Shown in pieces: positions 1 to 6,776 of a stretch of 8,032 bases of DNA. This DNA comes from Chloroflexota bacterium. GTDB lineage: Bacteria; Chloroflexota; Anaerolineae; Promineifilales; Promineifilaceae. The notes beneath the pieces were generated by a model that was given only the letters and a program-made list of their open reading frames with translations, ran no database searches and was not told the origin of the DNA. Each line of letters opens with the position of its first letter. Within the stretch, counting starts at the first letter, position 1. The position numbers and the translations under genes are program-made. Location of the stretch: contig JAAEOP010000605.1 of the NCBI GenBank assembly GCA_024223125.1, positions 1 to 8,032 of the forward strand. The letters run 5' to 3'.

Positions 1-97
1 ATGGGTGTCATGTTTTTCCTATTTGTTTGTCTCGCACCTTTTAGGCAAAAATATGGTACTCATCATATTCAATACACTGGTAGAACCAATACTTATT

Positions 98-116
98 CCA
101 CTGCCAGAGGCAGTGG
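98..116 (+). terminator. Perfect 8-bp hairpin, possible weak terminator
   Basis: CCACTGCC, loop AGA, GGCAGTGG form a perfect stem-loop followed by TTTAATCT. The T-tract is poor, so it could end an upstream gene lying outside the window or simply be a structured leader element. The rest of 1-129 holds only short open frames (for example 1-129 in frame 1 and 53-120 in frame 2) with no recognisable protein. Confidence 0.35.
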
Positions 117-129
117 TTTAATCTCTTAA

Positions 130-297
130 TTAAACACAGCCGGCCGTTACCCTCATCCCGATCTCATCAATGCCATTTGGGAACGACGATCCGAGACAGA
201 GCCGCTATTACTTACCGTTTTTAATGAAGCGTTCGACGATGATTGGCCAGATGACGATGATCCTCGCTGGTATCGCTTCGTTCATGCGGGTAAGTTT
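130..297 (+). other. In-frame coding extension of the SEC-C gene that lacks a start codon
   Basis: The frame of the SEC-C gene stays open upstream of its first ATG (298) back to a TAA at 127-129. The translation of this stretch looks like genuine protein: it contains [14 protein letters not shown], then an acidic [12 protein letters not shown] segment and [12 protein letters not shown]. This resembles, from memory, the N-terminus of DUF1186-type helical-repeat proteins that carry SEC-C tails. There is no ATG, GTG or TTG in this frame between 130 and 297. Reading through the TAA gives [13 protein letters not shown]; a single C-to-T change (CAA to TAA) in an original LISQLNTAG would explain the break. 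Either the gene has lost its start and is a pseudogene, or translation begins at 298 and yields a protein short by about 56 residues. Confidence 0.6.
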
Positions 298-978
298 ATG
301 CTCTCATGGCAAAATCTTAAGGCGATGCCCACCTTTGCTCGCTTGTACGGCACAGACGACGCCATGTTACAAAATTGGTGCGAATGGTTTGAAGAAGATT
401 TAGTTCACTTTGGCCCTCCCATCATTCCTCATCTGAAACCCATCATAGCCAAGTATAGCGGCAATGAATGGCATTATGGCATCAGTTTGAGCGGTTCAAT
501 TCTTACCAAAATCGCTGTGTATTATCCTGAAACCCGTGAAGAAATCACAACCATATTTCGGGCACAACTGCCGCCTCCTGACGCTATTCCCCCCGATACC
601 GATGAAATGTGGGGCAATTGGGCGGGAGAATTAGGCGAATTAGCAGATGAAACGAGCCGCGATCATATCCTGGCATTAGACGATGCGGAGATATTAAGTT
701 ACGAATTTTTTGGGAGACAACCCTATTTACGCGATATGAATCGTGGCTTTAAACCTCAAAAACCACCCCAACCATACGACATTCGTAATGATTACCAGAA
801 ACGATATGAATGGGAACAGAACAGACAAAAACAAATAGTGCGTGAGAAAAAACGTCAGCGTAGCCAACCAGTACGGTTAGCAAAGCCCCGCGTCGAGCCA
901 AAAGTTGGTCGCAATGCACCCTGTCCCTGCGGCAGCGGAAAGAAATATAAGAAATGTCACGGCCGTTCAGGAGCATAA
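298..978 (+). CDS. SEC-C motif protein with DUF1186-like helical region (5' end damaged)
   Basis: From the ATG at 298 this encodes 226 residues. Residues 1-150 are predicted helical, rich in W/F and acidic residues, and fit a DUF1186-like repeat fold (from memory, not searched). Residues 150-205 are a proline- and then Lys/Arg-rich linker. The end is a SEC-C zinc motif, C209-P-C211-G-S-G then K-K-C220-H221, as in the C-terminus of SecA, where it binds zinc and contacts SecB or ribosomes. In stand-alone proteins the function is mostly unknown. The ATG at 298 has no convincing ribosome binding site and homologous-looking sequence continues upstream to 130, so the true start was probably further 5' and is lost. 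The stop lies 6 nt before the next gene, so the two are likely co-transcribed. An ACGGCCGT palindrome (959-966) encodes part of the C-terminus. The SEC-C call is firm; the function is not known. Confidence 0.75.
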   Translation: MLSWQNLKAMPTFARLYGTDDAMLQNWCEWFEEDLVHFGPPIIPHLKPIIAKYSGNEWHYGISLSGSILTKIAVYYPETREEITTIFRAQLPPPDAIPPDTDEMWGNWAGELGELADETSRDHILALDDAEILSYEFFGRQPYLRDMNRGFKPQKPPQPYDIRNDYQKRYEWEQNRQKQIVREKKRQRSQPVRLAKPRVEPKVGRNAPCPCGSGKKYKKCHGRSGA

Positions 979-984
979 CATTTA

Positions 985-1419
985 ATGAGTAAAAAACCGC
1001 AATTAGGCAAACTGCCGTCCAAATATAAATTCTTTCTCAATCCATACAAGGATTTTCGCTTTTCGCGTTGTCTCCAATGCGACCAAAAAACGAAAGCGCG
1101 AAAGCATCCCTTTTTCATCCATATTGATCCGCAACAACCCTTTGTCTTGAACATGACCGGCAAATATTGTCCCAACTGTGATTTACTGATTTTGCATCAA
1201 GATAAAGTCGAAGAATTATTAACGGCAGCCATGATAGGAAACAGCCTTGATGTAATCGGCAACGACTATTTTGTTATCGGCACAATTGAACGTAAAGGAT
1301 GGCGCGAAGCGCAGAAAAACCACTATGGATTGAAGGCAACGTTTAGATATTTACATGATTTCAAAGAATATGTGACTTTTGAAATCGCACATTACGGTTG
1401 GATGCCAGATGATGAATAG
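985..1419 (+). CDS. Hypothetical protein with four-cysteine zinc-ribbon-like motif
   Basis: A 144-residue protein of no recognised family. The ATG at 985 is preceded by AGGAG (969-973, 11-nt spacer) that overlaps the end of the SEC-C gene, supporting translational linkage. The N-terminal half carries C29-x-x-C32 and C62-P-N-C65 with about 30 residues between the pairs, the spacing of a small zinc ribbon. The C-terminal half (residues 88-135) alternates beta-like hydrophobic stretches such as YFVIGTIER with a helix, suggesting a small alpha/beta domain. No signal peptide or membrane segment is visible, so it is probably cytoplasmic. Tight pairing with a SEC-C zinc-motif gene hints that the two act together. 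It contains no ACGGCCGT site, unlike most of the window, which may mean accessory origin. Existence as a gene is well supported; function is unknown. Confidence 0.7.
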   Translation: MSKKPQLGKLPSKYKFFLNPYKDFRFSRCLQCDQKTKARKHPFFIHIDPQQPFVLNMTGKYCPNCDLLILHQDKVEELLTAAMIGNSLDVIGNDYFVIGTIERKGWREAQKNHYGLKATFRYLHDFKEYVTFEIAHYGWMPDDE

Positions 1420-1454
1420 CGCGATTTTGACACGCCAACTCATGGGAGCAATCT

Positions 1455-2599
<1,145 letters not shown>

Positions 2600-2654
2600 G
2601 CTATTACAATGCACACCAGGTTTCCATTTTTACAATCTGTTCAAAACATTGGCC

Positions 2655-2668
2655 ACTTGCACACTTTC
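2655..2668 (+). repeat. Short ACTTGCAC/ACTTTC repeat remnant (cluster A)
   Basis: ACTTGCAC followed by ACTTTC, just beyond the stop of the fused permease. Together with its flank GGCC it closely resembles the end of cluster C (GCCACTTGCAT...ACTTTC), in the same orientation on the + strand. The surrounding 2600-2671 spacer between the convergent hsdM remnant and the permease shows no clear hairpin terminator. Confidence 0.5.
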
Positions 2669-2671
2669 CTC

Positions 2672-4237
2672 TCACAACTCTTGCTGCTCAAAGAAGGCCA
2701 CGGCCGTTACCAAACCCACAACAACCAACACAACACTCATCGCTACCGCGCCGCCATTGGCAGGAACGGCCGTCTCCACCCCCAACTGAGCCGCCCAAGC
2801 TACCAAAGCGGAAGGCATGACCGCGCCCACAGTAGGCAAACCGCCCGCCAGCAGCAGCAATACTGAAATGCCAAAAGAGAGTCCGGCGGCTGCGGCCGTG
2901 CTGTTGGCAATGGCGCTGCCTAGAAGGGTAACGGCCGTAAACACCAGTACCCACAACCACAACAGCCCATTCCCCAACAAAAATGGCCCCCATGCCAAAC
3001 CGCCAAAGAGAACGGCCGTGTAAAAATAAGCCCCTAAGGCCCCTAACATAATCGCCAGCAGATACAGCAGCGCCTGGGCTGTAAACTTGCTCAATAAAAA
3101 CGACCATCGGGGCAGCGGTTTGCTCAAAATCATCGTGGCCGTCCCCTTTTCTTTTTCACCCGCTACGGCACTCATCCCCAACACAATCACCAGAATAAAG
3201 CCAAATTGGGTAAAGTTTTTGATGTATTGGGTAATGGCGTCGGCCGTGGTTGGTTCCGGAATTAATTCGGCGAACTGTTCAGCCCCTTCAATGCTCTGCA
3301 ACAACTGCGGCGTAAACTTTGCTAGCAGCGGCGACGCCAACCCCATTAGCACAAAAACAGCGCTCACAACCAGCACTCGTTTGGTGCGCCACTGCTGCCA
3401 CATTTCTTTATGAACGGCCGTGCCCCACAAAGCTAGGTCTACTCGCAGTGAATTTAAGTGGCGCTCCGGCCGTACCTCAGACGGCCATACGCGCCACAAC
3501 CAGAGTAAACCCAACCCTGCCAGTAACACAAACACGCCTTCAATCAACCAGATATTTTCTGTAAACTGGGGCAGCAGCACGGCCAATGTGTCAAACAAAG
3601 CATGAAACAAGACGGCTGCCAACAGATAAATCACATTGCGCCGCTTAAAGCTCATCCACACCAACACCGACACGATGACGTGCAAACTCATCGCCGCCCC
3701 ACGTTCAATTAAACTGGCAAATGCAATAAATGGGCTGCTAGAAATCGTTTCCAATTGGTAGGTGACGGCCGTCATCTGTTCGGCCGTTAAATCCAATGTA
3801 TTCAAATCAATATGCTGCAAAGAAAGTAGCGCTGTTACAGAAGCGGCCGTCAACACACCGCCTACCAACATCGCCTCAATGCCGCCATGCCCCAACCCCA
3901 CCATGACCCCATCGGCAAATGCCTCTGCTTTTTTGTAACGGAAGATCAGCGCGTACCCAATCACCCGCGCCAACGTTTCGCTAATGGCGGCCGACAAGCC
4001 CAGGATGACGGCCGTGCGCCACAAATTGGGATCATCGGCCGTTACCGGCCCAATCACCCCTATGTCCGCCAACCAGTTATTAAAGGGGATATGATACACC
4101 TGCGACCCAATAAAGGTAGCCATGCCCACACAAAATAAAAACCAAGCCACCACATATCGTCGCCGCAGCAGCGCCGCCAAAAAAATCGGCAGCAAAATCA
4201 TTAGAGTAATTGAGATTGTGAAAAATATGATTGTCAT
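2672..4237 (-). CDS. Fusion protein: YhfC-like intramembrane protease domain plus ABC-2 type permease
   Basis: A 521-residue polytopic membrane protein. Residues 1-250 match the YhfC family (CPBP/PrsW-like intramembrane proteases) by pattern: ISE87-TLA-R91, GLGH117-GGIE121, IERGAAMSLH185, and FH212-ALFD216, spread over about seven hydrophobic segments. A charged linker follows (250-285). Residues 285-521 are an ABC-2/NosY-type permease half: a hydrophobic segment near 287-306, an extracytoplasmic loop, the signature E360-KEKGTATMILSKPLPRW-SFLLSKF, then several TM segments ending at FFEQQEL. It is the membrane partner of the ATPase encoded upstream. I chose the ATG at 4237; an upstream TTG (4279) would translate repeat DNA. 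No Shine-Dalgarno is visible before 4237, only CACACTAAAAAAACC, perhaps because the preceding repeat array displaced it. Domain assignments are from motif recognition; the substrate is unknown. Confidence 0.88.
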   Translation of the reverse strand: MTIIFFTISITLMILLPIFLAALLRRRYVVAWFLFCVGMATFIGSQVYHIPFNNWLADIGVIGPVTADDPNLWRTAVILGLSAAISETLARVIGYALIFRYKKAEAFADGVMVGLGHGGIEAMLVGGVLTAASVTALLSLQHIDLNTLDLTAEQMTAVTYQLETISSSPFIAFASLIERGAAMSLHVIVSVLVWMSFKRRNVIYLLAAVLFHALFDTLAVLLPQFTENIWLIEGVFVLLAGLGLLWLWRVWPSEVRPERHLNSLRVDLALWGTAVHKEMWQQWRTKRVLVVSAVFVLMGLASPLLAKFTPQLLQSIEGAEQFAELIPEPTTADAITQYIKNFTQFGFILVIVLGMSAVAGEKEKGTATMILSKPLPRWSFLLSKFTAQALLYLLAIMLGALGAYFYTAVLFGGLAWGPFLLGNGLLWLWVLVFTAVTLLGSAIANSTAAAAGLSFGISVLLLLAGGLPTVGAVMPSALVAWAAQLGVETAVPANGGAVAMSVVLVVVGLVTAVAFFEQQEL

Positions 4238-4247
4238 GGTTTTTTTA

Positions 4248-4295
4248 GTGTGCAAGTTTGCAGGTCTGCAAATGTGCAAGTGTGCAAGTGTGCAG
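4248..4295 (+). repeat. Array of six 8-bp repeats, GTGTGCAA type (cluster B)
   Basis: Six uninterrupted 8-bp units: GTGTGCAA, GTTTGCAG, GTCTGCAA, ATGTGCAA, GTGTGCAA, GTGTGCAG. They fill almost all the space between the S23-type gene stop (4310) and the permease start (4237). On the opposite strand the unit reads TTGCACAC. It is inverted relative to cluster C on the other side of the S23-type gene. Confidence 0.85.
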
Positions 4296-4309
4296 GTTGG
4301 AAGATGTTG

Positions 4310-4732
4310 TTAGCGTTTTTTGAATTGGCGTTGCCTTTGGATAATGGTGGGTAGAATGGCTATTATTTCATCCAACAAAGTGATCCGATGATTGAGAACT
4401 TCCAGGGGCAAACGCTTATGCCCTTTCCAGTACCAGCCACGAGATTCACGGGCTTCACCCAATGCAATCCTGAGACGATACGCATAATCGGCGCCATATC
4501 CTCGACCGTATCCTTCCTCAATATTAGCGCTGATAGATCCCACACTGCGGGTCAATTGCCTGGAAATCGCCCGACCACGTTCGTCAGGTAAAAGATATTC
4601 ACAATCCTCCCACATCAAATCGTAAAGAAATAACGACTTCGGATAAACCAAAAAATCCCACAAAGGATCATTCTTAATACTCGTATGAACCGACCTCTCC
4701 CATTCCTCAAAACTCACCGGCTTATTTCCCAT
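4310..4732 (-). CDS. Four-helix-bundle protein, S23 / 23S rRNA intervening-sequence protein family
   Basis: A 140-residue protein of the S23/IVP family (TIGR02436 type; also related to Avd of diversity-generating retroelements). The family hallmark is visible: RSVGSISANIEEGYGRG at residues 62-78, followed by YRLRIALGEARESRGW at 85-100, on a helical layout of family-typical length. Family members form small basic oligomeric bundles; originals are encoded within 23S rRNA intervening sequences, but many copies are stand-alone with unknown role. I chose ATG 4732 because GGAGG (4738-4742) sits 5 nt upstream; the longer frame from 4774 translates repeat DNA (MQVCKWQVCKLEDV). It lies between the ATPase and permease genes, flanked by 8-bp repeat arrays in opposite orientation, and lacks any ACGGCCGT or CGGCCG. 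This suggests a mobile or acquired insert. No reverse transcriptase or rRNA is present here. Confidence 0.87.
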   Translation of the reverse strand: MGNKPVSFEEWERSVHTSIKNDPLWDFLVYPKSLFLYDLMWEDCEYLLPDERGRAISRQLTRSVGSISANIEEGYGRGYGADYAYRLRIALGEARESRGWYWKGHKRLPLEVLNHRITLLDEIIAILPTIIQRQRQFKKR

Positions 4733-4737
4733 AACAT

Positions 4738-4742
4738 CCTCC
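4738..4742 (-). promoter_or_regulatory. Ribosome binding site GGAGG deciding the S23-type start
   Basis: GGAGG on the minus strand, 5 nt before the ATG at 4732. It rules against the longer in-frame start inside the repeat array. Confidence 0.75.
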
Positions 4743-4743
4743 A

Positions 4744-4774
4744 ACTTGCAAACTTGCCACTTGCATACTTGCAT
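4744..4774 (+). repeat. Array of about four 8-bp repeats, ACTTGCAT type (cluster C)
   Basis: ACTTGCAA, ACTTGCC (one base short), ACTTGCAT, ACTTGCAT, followed by ACTTTC. Lies between the ATPase stop (4783) and the S23-type start (4732). Its reverse complement (TGCAAGTA/TGCAAGTG) matches cluster B units as read on the + strand, so the two arrays can base-pair across the gene. Confidence 0.8.
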
Positions 4775-4782
4775 ACTTTCTT

Positions 4783-5712
4783 TTACCCACTAATTTGCAG
4801 AAAGATTTCTTCCAACGACGGCCGTACCCATTCATACCTGTGTAAAATCAGTTCATGTTGCAGGGTCAGGGGCAGTAATGCTCGTTTGGCTACGGGCATA
4901 TTATTGACATTGATTCGCACACGGCCGTTTTCGGCAATGACGGCCGTAACCCAGGCCAACTTCTCCAATTCAGCTACAAATCCAGGTAGGGATGATGGTT
5001 CCTCCACTTCCAAAATCACTGCATCGGCCGCATAATTCCGCAGCAGTTCCTCACGATCCGACAGTAGCAGCAGTTCCCCCTGACGAATAATGCCAATGGT
5101 GTCACAAACCCGCTCCACATCGTCTAAAATATGGCTGGAGAGAAACACCGTCACCCGCCCCCGTAAACTTTCAATCAGGGTCAGCAGTTCATACCGGCCG
5201 GCCGGGTCCAATGAACTTGTCGGTTCATCAAGCAACAGCACTGGCGGCTCATGCAGCATTGCCTGGGCAATACCCAACCGCTGGACCATGCCACCGGAAA
5301 AACCGCGAATCGGCCGTTTAGCCGCATCTGCCAAGCCCACCAGTTCCAGCATCTCAGCAATCCGTTTTCGGCGTTGAGCTTTGTCCATCTGAAAAAGTCT
5401 AGCCACATAATCCAGATATTCACGCGGCGTCATCCAGGTATAAAATGCCGGTTCCTGGGGCAGATAACCAAACTTGGCCCGTGCGGCGCTGTCCGCTAAC
5501 GTTGTTTCTACACCGGCTACCCAGGCACGTCCGGCCGACGGCCGTGCCAGCCCAGCCAACAGCCGAATCGTCGTCGTCTTGCCGGCCCCATTTCGTCCCA
5601 AAAAACCAAAGATAGCTCCGGTAGACACTTCCAGGTTCAACGGCCGTAACGCTGCCACCTCCCCATACCATCGGCTCAAATTTTCACATTGAATGGCAAA
5701 AGAATCACTCAT
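4783..5712 (-). CDS. ABC transporter ATP-binding protein
   Basis: A 309-residue ATPase that would power export through the fused ABC-2 permease encoded downstream. Motifs in order: Walker A G39-RNGAGKT46; Q-loop YLPQ86; signature FSGGM (138-142, with F in place of the usual L); Walker B VLLLLDEP (D162, E163); D-loop SSLD (166-169); H-loop SSH194. A C-terminal extension of about 90 residues (220-309) ends EEIFLQISG, as in the CcmA/NatA/YxlF-like drug and lantibiotic export ATPases. The ATG at 5712 is chosen because it overlaps the stop of the PLDc_N gene (ATGAGTGA), a classic translational-coupling arrangement; a start at 5745 would overlap that gene by 41 nt. Four ACGGCCGT sites lie at 4818, 4921, 4940 and 5640 and a fifth at 5538, so it is native by this signature. 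Confidence 0.95.
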   Translation of the reverse strand: MSDSFAIQCENLSRWYGEVAALRPLNLEVSTGAIFGFLGRNGAGKTTTIRLLAGLARPSAGRAWVAGVETTLADSAARAKFGYLPQEPAFYTWMTPREYLDYVARLFQMDKAQRRKRIAEMLELVGLADAAKRPIRGFSGGMVQRLGIAQAMLHEPPVLLLDEPTSSLDPAGRYELLTLIESLRGRVTVFLSSHILDDVERVCDTIGIIRQGELLLLSDREELLRNYAADAVILEVEEPSSLPGFVAELEKLAWVTAVIAENGRVRINVNNMPVAKRALLPLTLQHELILHRYEWVRPSLEEIFLQISG

Positions 5713-5920
5713 CCCGCCCCACCACAAAATAAAGAATAGCCCCAATTCCCAAATTGATAAACAAAATAGCGAGGAGCCAGACCCACTTTGGTCCTTTCGT
5801 CTTTTCCCGCTTCACCAAATCCCACAAAGCGGCAATGACCAATACCGTTTGAATAATGAGAATGGGAATGAGCAGAGGCAAATATGGGATTAGTTCATTT
5901 AATTCTTCTAATTCTTCCAT
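5705..5920 (-). CDS. PLDc_N domain small membrane protein (YxlE-like)
   Basis: A 71-residue protein with an acidic N-terminus (MEELEELNEL) and two membrane segments, about residues 11-33 and 46-67, separated by a short basic loop (LVKREKTKGPKW). The second half, WVWLLAILFINLGIGAILYF then GRDE, is the cardiolipase/PLD N-terminal (PLDNc, PF13396) pattern: two helices without any catalytic domain. Known relative: B. subtilis YxlE, encoded next to the ABC genes yxlF and yxlG in the sigY operon, where it has been described as having a regulatory role. The ATG has GGAG (5927-5930) 6 nt upstream. Its stop overlaps the ATPase start by 8 nt, so the two are co-translated. It probably modulates the transporter or its regulation; that is inference. 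Confidence 0.85.
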   Translation of the reverse strand: MEELEELNELIPYLPLLIPILIIQTVLVIAALWDLVKREKTKGPKWVWLLAILFINLGIGAILYFVVGRDE

Positions 5921-5948
5921 GTAATACTCCTAGTAAATAGTAGTTGGT

Positions 5949-5983
5949 GGCTGGTGGCTAGTACAAGCTACCAACCACCAGCC
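5949..5983 (-). repeat. Hairpin between regulator and PLDc_N gene
   Basis: GGCTGGTGG (5949-5957) pairs perfectly with CCACCAGCC (5975-5983) across a 17-nt loop that itself contains CTAG/GCTA. It sits in the 78-nt spacer after the regulator stop. No T-tract follows on the minus strand, so an attenuator, an mRNA processing site or a small dispersed repeat is more likely than a strong terminator. Confidence 0.6.
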
Positions 5984-5998
5984 GCAATTCCATTTGCG

Positions 5999-6532
5999 TT
6001 ATGGTTCTTGGGGGTGCATAACAGTTGCCAGTTTGTAAAGACGACGGCCGTTGCCCCCCTCATTCTTTAGCAGCGGCAGCAGCGCCTGATTTAACGCCCC
6101 AACAACCACATCCAACTCCTGCGGCGTGGCATAAAATGAGGCTTCATGGTAGCCAACCCGGTCGGCCAACATATCAATGGCTCCGTGCGCTTCGGTCGTC
6201 TGTAAATAGGCGGCAAAATCTTGAATCAACATCAGTGCATAAGTTGTGAAATAGCCAATGTGTTCATCGGCCGTTAAATTCGCCACATCACCAGGGCCTA
6301 ACGAGGGCGGCTGCAACACGGCATACACTTTTTCTTGAATTCCATTGACCAGCCGCGTATCAGCCACAGTTACCGCGTCATTGTCCAGCAGCAGTTTCAA
6401 ATGCCGGTAAATGGATGATTTAGGCACATCCGGCAGCCGGTCAGATATTTCCTGAGTCGTTAGCCGCTCATCACCTATGGTTCGCAAAATACGAAAGCGC
6501 ACCGGATGAATAATTAAATCGCTTTTTCGCAA
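5999..6532 (-). CDS. Winged-helix transcriptional regulator (ArsR/HTH_20-like)
   Basis: A 177-residue DNA-binding regulator. Residues 5-75 form the winged helix: HPVRFRILRTI, then LTTQEISDRL, the recognition helix PKSSIYRHLKLLLDNDAV, and a wing VADTRLVNGIQEKVYAV. The C-terminal 95 residues are mostly helical, with GYFTTYALMLIQDFAAYL, probably for dimerisation or ligand sensing. The start is a TTG at 6532: an in-frame TGA lies immediately before it (6533-6535) and AGGTGG lies 9 nt upstream, so no ATG start is possible in this frame. It heads the same-strand cluster PLDc_N, ATPase and permease and probably controls them and itself. No metal-binding cysteine motif of classic ArsR/SmtB sensors is seen, so the inducer is not a predictable metal. 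Confidence 0.88.
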   Translation of the reverse strand: MRKSDLIIHPVRFRILRTIGDERLTTQEISDRLPDVPKSSIYRHLKLLLDNDAVTVADTRLVNGIQEKVYAVLQPPSLGPGDVANLTADEHIGYFTTYALMLIQDFAAYLQTTEAHGAIDMLADRVGYHEASFYATPQELDVVVGALNQALLPLLKNEGGNGRRLYKLATVMHPQEP

Positions 6533-6541
6533 TCAGCATCA

Positions 6542-6547
6542 CCACCT
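6542..6547 (-). promoter_or_regulatory. Ribosome binding site supporting a TTG start
   Basis: AGGTGG on the minus strand, 9 nt before the TTG at 6532. With the adjacent in-frame TGA it fixes the regulator start at a non-ATG codon. Confidence 0.65.
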
Positions 6548-6565
6548 ATTATTAAAATTGATAAT
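6548..6565. promoter_or_regulatory. Candidate operator palindrome at the transcription start
   Basis: ATTATTAAA/ATTGATAAT is an imperfect palindrome with 7 of 9 positions symmetric. It begins at the predicted transcription start of the regulator gene and ends next to the ribosome site. Placement suits autorepression by the winged-helix protein; this is inference. Confidence 0.45.
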
Positions 6566-6572
6566 GTTGCCA

Positions 6573-6601
6573 ATCATAATAAAACTCAAATTCCTTGTCA
6601 A
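6573..6601 (-). promoter_or_regulatory. Sigma70-type promoter of the regulator/export operon
   Basis: On the minus strand TTGACA (6596-6601) is a perfect -35 box and TATGAT (6573-6578) a near-perfect -10 box, 17 nt apart. Transcription would start near 6566, about 34 nt before the TTG start codon. Confidence 0.85.
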
Positions 6602-6615
6602 GTAATTTAGCAGAC

Positions 6616-6728
6616 AAATCTGCCGCTACGTCTGCAAAGTCAGCCTACGCCGACTGGGTATCAGTCCATACTTCATCGACTAAGTTTCAGTCCACGAAGG
6701 TGGACTTTGCAATTGTTGCTGCAAATTT
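6616..6728. repeat. 113-bp imperfect palindrome composed of smaller hairpins
   Basis: The 26-nt end arms (6616-6641 and 6703-6728) are imperfect inverted repeats, both carrying TGCAAAGTC on the matching strands. Inside are subhairpins: AGTCCAC-gaag-GTGGACT (6689-6706, perfect 7-bp stem), GTCAGCCTACGCCGAC (6639-6654) and AGTC...GACT pairs. The style resembles dispersed palindromic repeats common in cyanobacterial and Chloroflexota intergenic DNA (from memory). Open frames crossing it are not coding-like. Confidence 0.75.
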
Positions 6729-6776
6729 ATTCGCACAACCCTCAACATTCAGGGTAAACTACTATGCTAAATCAAA

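Noticed and set aside
27..57. Possible promoter TTGTCT...TATGGT upstream of the SEC-C gene
   Set aside because: The spacer is 19 nt and both boxes are imperfect, too weak to list.
1..129. 42-codon open frame at the left edge ending at the TAA before the SEC-C gene
   Set aside because: No ribosome site can be seen and the translation resembles nothing; it may at most be part of a damaged 5' region.
2688..3107. 139-codon minus-strand open frame inside the permease
   Set aside because: Shadow of the real gene in another frame, with low-complexity Gly/Arg-rich translation.
4238..4279. Longer N-terminus for the fused permease from a TTG at 4279
   Set aside because: It translates cluster B repeats and has no ribosome site; the first hydrophobic segment begins properly at the ATG at 4237.
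4310..4732. Diversity-generating retroelement (Avd-like protein)
   Set aside because: No reverse transcriptase, template repeat or variable repeat in the window; the S23 orphan reading is simpler.
4733..4774. Longer N-terminus for the S23-type protein (MQVCKWQVCKLEDV)
   Set aside because: It is a translation of the 8-bp repeat array; GGAGG sits just before the ATG at 4732.
4248..4774. CRISPR array interpretation of the 8-bp repeats
   Set aside because: Units are directly tandem, only 8 bp, without spacers, and no cas gene is present.
5713..5745. Upstream start for the ABC ATPase
   Set aside because: It would overlap the PLDc_N gene by 41 nt; the ATG at 5712 overlaps its stop in a standard coupling arrangement.
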